Shown: positions 10,529-20,400, counted from the stretch's first letter. The stretch is DNA of 64,000 bases from Tritrichomonas musculus (GCA_039105265.1 JAPFFF010000010.1:1302001-1366000), one strand, 5' to 3'. A program made the numbers and translations. Notes: generated from the sequence alone by a model not told the origin.

Positions 10529-10830
10529 TTATAATATATATAATTCAAATGAATCAATAATTATTGATTTTTTATTCAACATTGCTCGTTCATAATTTCC
10601 AAAAGTATTATCTTTATATATTAAGAAATGACTTTTATCCATTCTATTGCACTTGGAAGCAATTTCTTCAAGACTTTGACATATATAAAACTCTGGTCTC
10701 TTAAGAAAATCAATATCCCAACATTTCTCTATTAATTCTCTCCAATCTGTCAATTAATTAGAAAAATTAGAAGGAAAACGTGGATGAAGACCCTTTAATA
10801 TATCTAAACCCAAGAATTTTGGTTTGTCAT
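10529..10830 (-). pseudogene. C-terminal fragment of a protein kinase domain
   Basis: Minus-strand peptide GLHPRFPSNFSN, an in-frame stop, then DWRELIEKCWDIDFLKRPEF matches the end of a tyrosine-kinase-like C-lobe (the W-DP-RP helix region) found in many trichomonad kinases. It continues to a stop at 10529 with a short tail. No ATG, no catalytic loop and no ATP site are present. A more degenerate open stretch upstream (about 10,900-11,060, minus) may be more of the same gene. It is a relic. Confidence 0.6.
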
Positions 10831-11130
10831 AATCTTTGTATTATTATCAAAATTGGAAAATAGAGTTTTTTCAAAACTTTGTTAGTTTTTTTATATCAAA
10901 TATCACATTCTTTGTTAATTATAGTTCTAGTAAATTCCAACTCTTTAAATGAATAAAGATATCATATTTTTTTTTTAAATGCTTCGAAAAAAAAAAATTA
11001 TATAAATAATCCCAATCTTCAAAATATATATACAAAATCTTATATCGTTCAAAATCTGATTGAATTATTTCAACAATTTGAAAAATAGTCGATGTTATTT
11101 GATATTAAAAAGGGCTGATACTATCTCATT

Positions 11131-11799
11131 TTGGCTTCCAAAAATAACGACCGAAATGCAAATTTTTCGCATGGATTTTTACTTCATGAAGGAAAGTGTG
11201 TTAAAAAGGACATTTTAGAAGCCATTCATTACTACAAGGAAGCATCGTCATTCAACAATCAATATTCGAAAAACAATCTCGGTATTATATACAAGCACGG
11301 TTGCGATAAATTTGAAGCAAGAATAGGCAATGCAATTGAATATTTTGAAGAAGCGATTCGACTGAAGAATGATTATTTGTCAATGTATAACTTAGCTCAC
11401 ATTTACATGTATGATGCAAGCACTCCAGATCTCAGCAAATCAATCGATTTATTAATAAGATCAATGAATGAATTCATACATTCATTCATTTTATTGAGTT
11501 TGGCATTACTTTTGCATTTTAAGTTGAATATTGAAATGATCAAGCAAGAACTTAGAGAAAGATCGGATATAACAGAAAGTTCAACGGAGAAAATACTCGA
11601 TATGATTAATATGTCTCAATTATCCTTTGACGAATTATACAGATCATATCGATACAAAGATTACTTATACAATATCGCATTGGATCCAGTTCTTTCATCA
11701 GAAGTGGAGCATGCGAATGAAAAAGTAGTTCCACCTAAATATCCAAACGCAAAAGAACTTTCGTCAGAATTTTACAAAGGTTTTGGAGAGGATTTATAA
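11131..11799 (+). pseudogene. Truncated kinase-Sel1 gene: C-terminal 222 codons
   Basis: The 222 codons align without gaps to the last 222 residues of the kinase-Sel1 protein at 51084-55112, with about eight amino-acid differences. The frame has no ATG: it opens at a TTG that corresponds to an internal Leu in the full gene. It carries two or three divergent Sel1-like units (HEGKCVKKDILEAIHYYKEA; GNAIEYFEEAI) and the shared tail ending EFYKGFGEDL. The duplication boundary 30 bp upstream explains the loss of the kinase and the main repeat array. The frame has stayed open, so the duplication is recent or the fragment is under little decay. Confidence 0.88.
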
Positions 11800-11989
11800 G
11801 TCAAATTTAAAACATTGTAGGTTTTGATTCACTACCAAATGCCAACAGATTAGTAATATTTCTTATGTGTTCACACTTTCGAAGAATTGCACAAAAGTGA
11901 GCTATATTATTGCATGTTAAATAATTTTATCAATTATCAGTATTCGGTGATTTAATGGACCAAGAGATCTTATTTTTTCTTCTGTTGAT

Positions 11990-12910
11990 CAATGCAAAAC
12001 AATCTCAAAAATCGAAGTCGGACTCGGGCCATGCGGCGAGCTTCGCTACCCTTCATACTTGCTGTCGAGATGGGAGTATCCAGCGAGCGGCTCGTTCCAG
12101 CGCTACGACGAAATGTTCAAAGAAATGTTCGCCAAAGACGCGAAAGAGGCCGGCCATCCAGAGTGGACATCGCCGCCTAACGACACTGGCGACAGCTACA
12201 ATGTGTACCCAGGCGGGCCAGCGTCCTGGCGGACGGGATACAAGACTGAATATGGCAGATTCTTCTTGAGCTGGTGCTCGCAAAAGCTGATCGAACATGG
12301 ACGAAACGTCTTGAGAACAGCGCGAAAAGTGTTCCCAAACGCAGAAATCTCAGGAAAAGTTGCAGGAATTCATTGGCAGTATTTGAGTGAAGCGAGAAGC
12401 GCAGAAGCGACAGCAGGATATTACAACGCAAATGGAAATGACGGTTATTCAGAAATCGCCAAAAGGTTCAAAGAAGAAGACATCGATTTTTGTTTCACAT
12501 GTCTCGAAATGCGCGGACAAGATAAGTATGCATCCTCAGATCCAGAAAGCCTTGTCAATGATGTCTTCAAAATCGCAAGCAAAAATGGTCTGGATTTTGA
12601 AGGCGAGAATGCAATCGAGTGCTGCCACTGGGATGCATACAATCAAATCTTGAAGTGGAAGAATAAAGGAATGAAAGAATTCACCTTCTTGAGAATGACA
12701 GACAAATTGATGAACAATGAGAAAACATGGACGGACTTCGTCAAATTCACGCAACAAATGCACCGCAACCGTCCTCAAGAAGATGAAAAAGATCATGATG
12801 ATGAAGAGGAAGAAGAAGAAGACTCTTTTTCAGATTATGAAAAAGAAAGCTATGAATATTATAATTTGAAATGCGACTATAACCTATTGTATATAATAGA
12901 CAAATATTAA
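11990..12910 (+). pseudogene. Beta-amylase (GH14), 5'-truncated copy
   Basis: The frame from about 11,990 encodes roughly the C-terminal 60 percent of a family 14 beta-amylase. It includes the first catalytic Glu region (EVGLGPCGELRYPSY), the SYNVYPGGPASWRTGYKTEYG substrate loop area, GIHW, and the second catalytic region (FEGENAI), then an acidic tail rich in Glu/Asp. The N-terminal third (MAPLDVIN to HFHQC) is missing because a deletion joins the Sel1 downstream spacer to mid-gene. There is no ATG, so no functional enzyme is expected. The retained part is free of frameshifts, unlike the copy at 48763-50191. Its first 330 bases are strikingly GC-rich. Confidence 0.88.
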
Positions 12911-13164
12911 TGTAGATATAGATATAAGTATAAATAAATAGACGTTTTATAATTTTTAAGTTTTTATTTGCCTGGCTTCATATCTTCTTGCATTATTATA
13001 GTAGAAAGTCTGGTAATTTCATTCTCGGTTACAAGATACTGAGTTTTTTGAAAACATTAAGAAAAATCTGATTTCTGTATTTACTTTATTGGTGAAAAAT
13101 GAAAAAAGTATTAAATTTCTGATGAACTTTTTATTCATTAAAAAAAAAAAAGGCTGTTGACAAA

Positions 13165-13740
13165 TTAGTGCCTCCTCCTCTTTAAATGGAAGAATATAAA
13201 ACATGACAAGCAAGCAACTGTCGCAAAAACAACAGCTGGCACAATTAGATTCTTTTTCTCTTTTGTTGCTGTTGTATCAATATTCGTTATTTCATTCATT
13301 GTATCCTCAACAAGAGGTAGAGCATCCATTCCATCAACCACTTCACTTACTTCAACCGAAACTGATTTTTCAGCTTCTCCATTGGCAGAAGCATCAATAA
13401 ATTGCTTTTTATTATCGGCATTGCAAACAGCTGATTCATCAACAGGAGACTTTTGTGCTACTGTATGATTGTCGGATTCATCATTGACAGAAGTGTTCAC
13501 AGTATCTTTATTGCTGGTTTTTTCAACTTGTTTTGATGTTTCTGCCTCTTTTGCTGCTTTAGCTCTTCGAACAGCTGTGGGCGAAACAACAGCATTAAGG
13601 CCAACAACAATTGTAAATGATTTTTTAGGCGGGGTTTCTTTATTAACAGCTCCTTTGCTTGTCGAATTAGCAGTTTCAGTTGTGTTATGCTGTTCTAGAG
13701 GTGCTTGTTCTTTCTGGATATTCTCATTTGTTTCTTGCAT
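13165..13740 (-). CDS. Predicted tail-anchored membrane protein
   Basis: A 191-aa protein of low complexity, rich in Ser, Thr, Asn, Glu and Ala, with no signal peptide. Residues about 165-184 form a single hydrophobic helix (LIVPAVVFATVACLSCFIFF) followed by the basic tail HLKRRRH. That layout is a classic tail anchor with a basic C-terminus, the type used by hydrogenosomal/mitochondrial outer-membrane and some ER proteins. The localisation is inference. A short stretch SFTIVVGLNAVVSPTAVRRA at about residues 40-60 is less repetitive. The gene is absent from copy B of the segmental duplication, where unrelated sequence occupies the place. The start at 13740 is the only good ATG. Confidence 0.7.
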   Translation of the reverse strand: MQETNENIQKEQAPLEQHNTTETANSTSKGAVNKETPPKKSFTIVVGLNAVVSPTAVRRAKAAKEAETSKQVEKTSNKDTVNTSVNDESDNHTVAQKSPVDESAVCNADNKKQFIDASANGEAEKSVSVEVSEVVDGMDALPLVEDTMNEITNIDTTATKEKKNLIVPAVVFATVACLSCFIFFHLKRRRH

Positions 13741-14071
13741 TTAGGACTATAAAAATTTTTTCATTTTTGGAAAATTTTCAATATTTTCATTTCACATTTC
13801 ATTCGTTTATGAAATATTTTAATTACTATATTTAATATATTTCCAATGCAAGTTTAAATTAATAATTTGATTTGCAGGCTTTGAAAGATTTCAAAGATTT
13901 CATATAATAATAATTATTATTTTATATTGGTGAATTCTGGACAAAACAGACCCATTGAATAATAAACTTGATTTGGTACAAAATGAAATATTAGATAATA
14001 AAACTTAATTTGAATGAATGAAATTAATTTTAAAAATAATTAAGCGAATTTTGAATTTTATTATTTTATGA

Positions 14072-14227
14072 GTATCTCGTTCATTGATAGCCTTTAGGAA
14101 AGGGAATCGTTCAAACTCGATACAGAGAAAGATAGCTCTTCAGAGCGGACAAAATCTTGTTCGCACATTTGGAATTCAGATTGAACAAAATAAAGAATTC
14201 AAATACATCAGAAAGAAGTCTAAATAA
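14072..14227 (+). pseudogene. C-terminal remnant of an unknown basic protein
   Basis: About 51 open codons (SLIAFRKGNRSNSIQRKIAL, then QSGQNLVRTFGIQIEQNKEF and KYIRKKSK before the stop) have normal protein-like composition, unlike the surroundings, and lack an ATG. A following segment (about 14,240-14,335) resembles 13,010-13,108, the 3' flank of beta-amylase, so this fragment and the tail-anchored gene sit between direct repeats. The family is not recognised. Confidence 0.35.
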
Positions 14228-14469
14228 CAAGGTTTACATTATTCCATTACAAGATATTGTTTACTTTGAAAACATTAATAAAATTCTGATTTCGATATTT
14301 ACTTTATTATCGAAAAATAAAGACAACTTGTCCTGACTGGCAGGGATGAAATTGCATTAAAATTCTGCCATTTGAATTTTATGGTAAACTAATTTATTGG
14401 CGGGCTGATTTAAATGATTTAAATTCAACACAATCGATAATTATTAAGGAAAAAAAAAAATCAAAAAAT

Positions 14470-14540
14470 TCCGACACGGGGAATTGAACCCCGAGCTCTT
14501 GGGTGAGAACCAAGTATTTTAACCATTAGACTATGTCGGA
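14470..14540 (-). tRNA. tRNA-Glu (anticodon CTC), copy A
   Basis: A 71-nt cloverleaf on the minus strand. The acceptor stem pairs TCCGACA with TGTCGGA, the D arm contains TAGTCTAATGG, the anticodon stem-loop is CTTGG-TTCTCAC-CCAAG giving CTC, and the T arm is CGGGG-TTCAATT-CCCCG. The sequence contains standard A-box and B-box promoter elements and a T-run follows on the transcribed strand. CCA is not encoded. An identical gene lies at 47239-47309. Confidence 0.95.
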
Positions 14541-14859
14541 TTACGGGAATAAATTTTATTTATTGTTTTTTTATTAAAATAAAGAGTATTGAATTTTCAA
14601 ATTAAGTATTTTGGCATTGATTTGTTTTTGATTTTATATTTTTAATTTAATGTCCAATGTAATCTTTGGACTTTAGCAGGATCAATATTTTTTATTTAGC
14701 CAAGAAATTTTTTTTAATATTTTTTAAAATGAAATAATATTAAGAAGAAAAAAATTATTTAGTATTGAATTTTTGTTTATATCCCATATACAATTAAATT
14801 GACCTCTATAAAAGAAATTGTTTAACCTTGAAAAAATATGATTTCATTGTTCCTTCATA

Positions 14860-14865
14860 TCATTT
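14860..14865 (+). promoter_or_regulatory. Initiator-like TCATTT
   Basis: TCATTT, 17-22 bases before the ATG of the CH-domain gene, fits the trichomonad initiator TCA(Y)(T/A). Confidence 0.45.
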
Positions 14866-14881
14866 TTTAAAATAAAAACCA

Positions 14882-16226
14882 ATGAACACAGAACACAGAA
14901 ATACAGAATGTATCCCACAACAAATCAAAGTTTTCTCTAAATGGGTTAAATGTGCCTTGTCCAACAACAGATTAGACGTCACAGTCAAAGATATCACGAA
15001 AGACCTCAAGGATGGTGTTATATTAGTGGAATTATCAGAAGTTCTTGTCTGCAAACTGGCACCACGCGACTGGGAACTTCAACCAAAGCGAACAGAAGAT
15101 ATGGTTCACAACAGCGAGTTGGCAATTGAGATGTTCACGAAGGACGGTCCACCTCAGCGGAGTCACGGGCAAAGAAGTCGCAGAGAGCAAAGAAAAGTTC
15201 ATTCTTGGCCTCCTCTGGACGATCATTCTCCATTACTCGATCGACAAATCGGTTCGCTTCAGCAGCGACTGCAGCAAAGCCGGCGACAGCTCCAGATTCT
15301 CATCGAAGTCGAAAGTTTCGCACTGCGTCGCCCAGAGGCACTACAAGCAGGCGCTGATGCAGTGGGCGCTCGACCGCGTCGAGAGCTACCCAGGCATCGC
15401 CGAATTCCAGCCGCTGAGCCTGGCGCTGTGCGCACTCCTCGACTCCTTCTTCCCAGAGAAGGCCAACTACTTCACGCTCGATCCGAAAGACGCAGAAACG
15501 GCCGCCAAAGTTGCATCGCAGGCGATGAGAGAACTCAGCATCCCGCTTCTGCTTGACTTGAGCGAGCTCCAGAGCTCGAAAACCGACGGCAAAGCGCTGC
15601 TGACGCAGCTGTCGGTGATCAAAATTGCGATCGAACGGCGCCAGCCAGCGCAGCGGACAATATCGAAGTCGAGGACGCTGATTCTCGACGACGAATTTGT
15701 GCCGCACCGAGAAGAAGGGAGCAACAAGAAATGCGCAGGAAAGAGGTTTGGCCTGATCATGAAATTGAAGGAAACGGATTACAAAGACTGTCAGCGCATC
15801 AATCCACTCAGAGAGCAGGTCTGCTTTGGCGAGGACGTCGAACTCGCGCTCGCAGTGAAGAACGTCGAGGAGCCGTTCTTGAATCCGTCGGGAAGGAAGC
15901 TCGACATGGAAAGCACGGACGACTCGAGCCAGCAATTTGTGTTTGGCGAAGACAGGTGGAGCACGGTCATCGACTCGATTGTCCAGCGAGGAATGGTCTG
16001 GGACGTCGCCGATGAATTCAACCAAGATCCGCCCGCGGGAACGCCGTTCTACATCTTCCCATTCCACGGAAGACACAACCAGCACTTTGTCTACAAGAAT
16101 GGCATGATTTATGCGCAGCAAAACGGCCACGTTGTCACATATGTTGGCGGCGAAGAACCATTCATCATGATGCCACCAAGCAAGACTCTCAAAGCAAGAC
16201 AAACATTCAGAATTCAACTCATTTAA
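14882..16226 (+). pseudogene. CH-domain actin-binding protein with one frameshift
   Basis: The first 85 or so codons encode the start of a calponin-homology domain (IKVFSKWVKCALSNNRLDVT, DLKDGVILVELSEVL). The reading then shifts near 15,145 into the frame that runs to 16,226: VHLSGVTGKEVAESKEKFIL and LGLLWTIILHYSI complete CH1, and MQWALDRVESYPGIAEFQPL, SLALCALLDSFFP, KVASQAMRELSIPLLLD form CH2. A C-terminal beta-rich region (FYIFPFHGRHNQHFVYKNGM) may be a trefoil-type or related domain. Tandem CH domains bind actin filaments. The single shift could be a real null or a base-call error; everything else is intact. The segment from 15,100 is GC-rich. Copy B retains only the last 55 codons. Confidence 0.75.
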
Positions 16227-16307
16227 ATACAAAAATATTTAAGTATATTTTTGTGTTTTCATTATAGATATAGATAAACAAGCAACCTTTTGGATATCTC
16301 CTTTTTA

Positions 16308-16694
16308 TTTTCAATGTCTGATTGAATGATTATATAATCACCAATTGTGGTACAGCATTTAAAATGTTAACAAAAAATCTCCATTAAATTCTAAAAGTAA
16401 TTTACTTAAAGCTAAATCTAAGCCACTTTTTTAGTCAATATTTCACCATAAGCAATAAGCATTAATTCAAAAATGAAAATAATTCTGAAATTTGATTAAA
16501 GATGATGCAATAACTTCTATTAAATACACAATATACTTAAAAATATGGATATTTTATAAAATACGTATAATCTTTTAATTAAATTGAAACTTTCTTTTAA
16601 TGAATGCAACTCTACCATCAAATAAATATATAAAAAACAATAATTGCCATTTTTGTAAAACTTTACTCTTAAAAAATTATGCTCTTGACGAAAA
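16308..16694. other. AT-rich spacer beyond the duplication edge
   Basis: Unique noncoding DNA between copy A and the 3' end of the F5/8C gene. No feature seen. Confidence 0.5.
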
Positions 16695-18050
16695 TCATTT
16701 TGCATTTTTTTGTTTTAGTTTCCCATAAAATTCTATTAGATTGAAACGAACATAATAGTTATTTGTCCAGCTTACACCGGTTTGACGGAACCTAACAAAA
16801 CGGTAAAATTCATTCATTATCTTAGTATTGAATGTTTTTATTAAGTTAGCTCCATTTAATGTTGCATCATCTTTATGCTCATCAATGGCATGCCATGCTT
16901 TATTATCATTTGACACTTCCAAAACCCAATTTCTTGGATGTTCAGGGTCATAACTGGTCAAGTGTATGGTTTTTATTGAGTAACTCGATATTTGAATCAA
17001 TTTATCTTTGAAATCAAAGCAAACAGTTGCGTCTTGCACACCACTTTTTGATTCATAATAATTGTCTGTTTGATAATCGACAAGATTCTTTGGATGATAT
17101 GAATCATTATCACGATAAATTGAATTAGAAGTTATATTTATTGTCCCATTGTCGTGAATGTTTCCTGATGTTTCTTCAGAAAGATATCGCATGATTCCAT
17201 TGAATTGCTTTTTTTTATCCAATTCAAAAGTCTTTATTTCTTCATTTGTTTTCGATTCTGTCAAAATAAACCGTTGACACATTCGTCTCCAAATTTCTGA
17301 ATTTAAATGGTCAATATTGAAAGCATTAATGAATTTTGATATCATTTCTTGGCTTAAATGCTCAAATTTAACGTGAGAAAATAAAATTGAATAGATATCG
17401 TTTTCTTCATATAAATCTAGAATGAAATTCAAAAGCGCGTCTTCGTCTTCAAGTTTCAGGGCTTCGTTTCCAATAATTTCATCAATGATCGACAAAGGAA
17501 GTTTCTTTAATTTGTCAATTGAAATTTCGGGAAAATGTGATGATGCATATTGGATCATCTCAGAGATAAATTTGCTTTTAAGAGTATTTTCTTCCTCTTT
17601 TTTATAGTTTTGTGAATTTTTAATATTCGATATTAGAAATTCCAAACGGTCAATGACATTTTGAGGATTGATATCAATATTAGTTTTTGATTCAAGTCGG
17701 AGATACTCATTTATATTGCCAAGCTGAAGAAAATATTGTTTATATCGGGTAATTTTGGCTTCATCGAGTTCTTTGGGAATGAAATTAATTAATGATAAAA
17801 AATCAGTAAAATAATTTTCTTCTTGGGATGTTTTTGATTTTTCTTCTTTAATATTAATTGCTATATGATCAATACTTTCATCATTATAATGATATTCACG
17901 AATAATTGGCGAGAGAATATCAGCAACAAAACGATTTGATTGATATTGTTTACCATTTACAATGAATGTGAAATTTTTTTCATATTTATCAAATGGTATT
18001 TCTTTGAAATTATCAAAGCTGAGCAGAAATTGTTGATTTTCTTTATTCAT
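16695..18050 (-). CDS. BTB/POZ-BACK protein with C-terminal F5/8C (discoidin) domain
   Basis: An intact 451-aa protein. Residues 25-120 resemble a BTB/POZ fold (FTFIVNGKQYQSNRFVADIL, SPIIREYH), residues about 125-270 a BACK-like helical region (IDRLEFLISNI; KLPLSIIDEIIGNEAL; EDALLNFILDLYEEN), and residues about 295-450 an F5/8 type C sandwich (DNYYESKSGVQDATVCFDFK; WVLEVSNDNKAWHAIDEH; YRFVRFRQTGVSWTN; LIEFYGKL). This architecture is one of the expanded cytosolic families in trichomonads; an adaptor or ubiquitin-ligase role is inference. It has no signal peptide or membrane segment. The ATG at 18050 is the only plausible start; a triplicated 41-44-bp repeat lies 220-340 bp upstream. Confidence 0.82.
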   Translation of the reverse strand: MNKENQQFLLSFDNFKEIPFDKYEKNFTFIVNGKQYQSNRFVADILSPIIREYHYNDESIDHIAINIKEEKSKTSQEENYFTDFLSLINFIPKELDEAKITRYKQYFLQLGNINEYLRLESKTNIDINPQNVIDRLEFLISNIKNSQNYKKEEENTLKSKFISEMIQYASSHFPEISIDKLKKLPLSIIDEIIGNEALKLEDEDALLNFILDLYEENDIYSILFSHVKFEHLSQEMISKFINAFNIDHLNSEIWRRMCQRFILTESKTNEEIKTFELDKKKQFNGIMRYLSEETSGNIHDNGTINITSNSIYRDNDSYHPKNLVDYQTDNYYESKSGVQDATVCFDFKDKLIQISSYSIKTIHLTSYDPEHPRNWVLEVSNDNKAWHAIDEHKDDATLNGANLIKTFNTKIMNEFYRFVRFRQTGVSWTNNYYVRFNLIEFYGKLKQKNAK

Positions 18051-18272
18051 TTAAAAAATCTAAAATTGAATGTAAACTTAAAAAAGTGCCAAAATTCCAC
18101 AACATTTAGCAAAAAAGTTATTCTTTAGATTAATATGTGCATTTATCTAAGATTTTTTTTATTTTTTGCTATTTAATTATTTTCGAACATATTCTATTTT
18201 TTTTTTTTTCACAAAACTGCAATTTCATTTAATTTTAAATCATATATTTATATTTTGTACTTTTTTTAAAAT

Positions 18273-18392
18273 AAACTTTTTGAATGCATTAAGTCTTATA
18301 CGTTATTTTTTCAATCAACTTTTTGAAGGTTCGAAGTATTATACGTTATTTTGGATCAACTTTTTGAAGGTCCGAAGTATTATACGTTAATT
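18273..18392. repeat. Three tandem copies of a 41-44-bp unit with AACTTTTTGAA
   Basis: Units start at 18273, 18317 and 18358, each beginning AACTTTTTGAA and ending TATACGTTA(T/A)TTT. Copies two and three are nearly identical (GGTTCGAAGTATTATACGTT and GGTCCGAAGTATTATACGTT). The array lies upstream of the F5/8C gene. Confidence 0.85.
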
Positions 18393-18993
18393 TCATATCT
18401 CTTTATCTAGCCAGACAATTGATATTTTAAGTGGTGCTAATCGAAAATATAGACCATTATGAAATATTTATTTTGATTTTTTATAATTCTATAAGAGGAT
18501 TTCAAAGAAATTTGAAATTTTGTTAAATTTTGCACGTAATTTTTTATTATCTAATTTTATAGCGGGACATTTTTTGAATTTTTAACTTAAAATATAGGAC
18601 AATACATTTCATACCTTTTGAGCTTATATTGTCCCGTAACAATTGCTGCATATTTAGAAAAATAGTAATTTTGATCATTTTTGATATCTCCTTACCAGTA
18701 AATTTAATCTGGCCCAAATCATGTCTACCATAATTAATTCATATACTAATCATGCATTGTTGCAAAAGAAGAACAACTCACAGAAACTCTTTTTTTCATG
18801 GCTTTAATATGTTTCACTTTTCAGAATATTACGTTTTTTTTTTTTTTTTTTTTGAAAAAGTGTATCACAAAATTAGTCATAAATATCTCAAAAAAAAGCA
18901 TAGTAACAATAAAATAAAAATGATTTATATTATTTATATAAAGAAAAAAATAAAATTAATTTAAAAGATTTTTATTTAATTTAAAAAAATAAA
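18393..18993. other. Intergenic DNA holding a 37-bp inverted copy of MFS coding sequence
   Basis: Mostly AT-rich noncoding DNA downstream of the MFS gene. Positions 18750-18786 are an exact reverse-complement match to 19725-19761 within the MFS gene, so a small inverted fragment of the transporter has been copied here. A long poly-T run lies at 18,836-18,853. Nothing else is supported. Confidence 0.7.
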
Positions 18994-20373
18994 TTAAATA
19001 GAATCTGGTCTATCGCTTTCTGATTCAGAATCTTCAGCTTCATCATCATAATTAGCAATATCTGATGCTTTGGGTATTATAAGTAAGAAACTTAAAGCTG
19101 CTGCCAAATAGCCAGGAACACAAGAAATTCCAATGATATGTCCTGGCTTATTAGGCCAAACTTTAGAAAGACCTGTTATGAAACCAAAGTTAGCAATTTG
19201 TTGACCAATAGTATTGAAGCAGTTTAGAAGAGAGAAGTTAGCTCCAAGTTTTTCAGGAGGGCAAATAAGAGACATAGCAATATTTGCAAGTGCAAATGAG
19301 CCTACTTGGCCAATTCCATATGGAATGTTCATAACGAGGAAAACTATCTTATTTCTCACAAAGAAAAACAAGAGATACATTGTAGATAGGAAAACGTTTG
19401 TAAGACAGAACACCATTTTCAAACCAAGTAAATCACAAGCCTTTGTCTGGAAGAAACTGTAAACAAATTGGGTAGCTGCAGCGACAACTTGACATATCAT
19501 TGCCCATGATGCACCTTCATCATATTTCCTGTATTCGTCTGATGATGGAGGAGCAAATGGATTTCCATGGTAAATTTCTACGCCCATAAAAGTATTAAGT
19601 TGCAAAGCATATGTGTAACCAGCGATATTCATCACAAACGAAACCATACAAAGAATCAGTCTTGGCTTTGTCATGTCTTTAAAGGCAACAACAATGCCTG
19701 CAAATGGATTAGATGTTTTTGGCTTTTCTGTGAGTTGTTCTTCTTTTGCAACAATGCATGAAATGAAGGTTGAAACTGTAATAACAACAATAGAACAAAC
19801 AAGAATGAATTGTTCTTGAGTTAAACTTGTATATTTGTAGAGTGCCAATGCACCAATTAAGTTGTTGAAAAGGCCACCAATACCTGTATAAATGGCACCG
19901 ATTGATCCCATTAAAACTTGTTGAGTCGGTGGACATACATCTGAGATAAGATAACGAGCTGGTCCTTGAAGGATATTTGTTCCGGTGTTGGCTAAGAGAA
20001 TACCAAATATGAACAGTCCTTTTACACCTGATGGATTCTTTACTATTTTGTCACAAAAAATAACAAGAATGTAAGCTATAAGAAGAACAAGAGATCCGAC
20101 AACCATGTAAATTCTTCTTCTTCCCCATTTTAATGTTGTTCCATCTGAAATAACACCAACAATTGGAGTAACTATGAAGCCAATTAATGAACCTAATAAA
20201 AGAACAACTGTGTTAAGTGTGCCTGTAATTCCTAATTTAAATGCAAGACCGAAATATAAACCCATGATAGCACTCCAAATCATAGATGGACAAATGCTGC
20301 TTGCTGCTATTCCGAGCATTAAAGGAAAAGATAATTTATCTCTTTTAGCATACGGAATCCAATCCTCTCCCAT
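18994..20373 (-). CDS. Major facilitator transporter, GPH/sucrose-transporter-like
   Basis: An intact 459-aa protein with about twelve hydrophobic segments. After a short cytosolic N-terminus come GIAASSICPSMIWSAIMGLY, a second helix, then the MFS loop motif GVISDGTTLKWGRRRIY between helices 2 and 3. The D-x4-G-RR form and the proline-rich loop resemble GPH/SLC45-type glycoside transporters. A soluble loop with KEEQLTEKPKTSNPFAG follows helix 6, and the C-terminus is acidic (DDEAEDSESESDRPDS). It probably moves sugars or glycosides across the plasma or a vacuolar membrane; the substrate is inference. The rhamnosidase gene lies 1.3 kb away, divergently transcribed. An initiator-like TCATTT lies 28 bases before the ATG. 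Confidence 0.82.
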   Translation of the reverse strand: MGEDWIPYAKRDKLSFPLMLGIAASSICPSMIWSAIMGLYFGLAFKLGITGTLNTVVLLLGSLIGFIVTPIVGVISDGTTLKWGRRRIYMVVGSLVLLIAYILVIFCDKIVKNPSGVKGLFIFGILLANTGTNILQGPARYLISDVCPPTQQVLMGSIGAIYTGIGGLFNNLIGALALYKYTSLTQEQFILVCSIVVITVSTFISCIVAKEEQLTEKPKTSNPFAGIVVAFKDMTKPRLILCMVSFVMNIAGYTYALQLNTFMGVEIYHGNPFAPPSSDEYRKYDEGASWAMICQVVAAATQFVYSFFQTKACDLLGLKMVFCLTNVFLSTMYLLFFFVRNKIVFLVMNIPYGIGQVGSFALANIAMSLICPPEKLGANFSLLNCFNTIGQQIANFGFITGLSKVWPNKPGHIIGISCVPGYLAAALSFLLIIPKASDIANYDDEAEDSESESDRPDSI

Positions 20374-20400
20374 ACTTGTAGCTATCTTTTAGCAAATTAA

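Larger units (their letters stand above)
11101..16307 (+). repeat. Copy A of a large inverted segmental duplication
   Basis: This segment matches, in reverse complement, 46,793-51,782. Homologous blocks in order are: the Sel1 gene 3' end, its downstream spacer, the beta-amylase 3' half, the beta-amylase 3' flank, the tRNA-Glu flank and gene, and the CH-gene 3' end. The right end is at CTCCTTTTTA (16,307 here; 46,793 in copy B); the left end is at GATATTAAAA (11,101; 51,782 in copy B). Relative to copy B, copy A has lost about 1.2 kb between the Sel1 gene and mid beta-amylase, joined near 11,980 at a short stretch of microhomology (TCAATGCAAAAC). Confidence 0.93.

Noticed and set aside
15300-16232. 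310-codon minus-strand frame opposite the CH gene
   Set aside because: High GC content removes stops by chance; the plus-strand frames carry recognisable CH domains.
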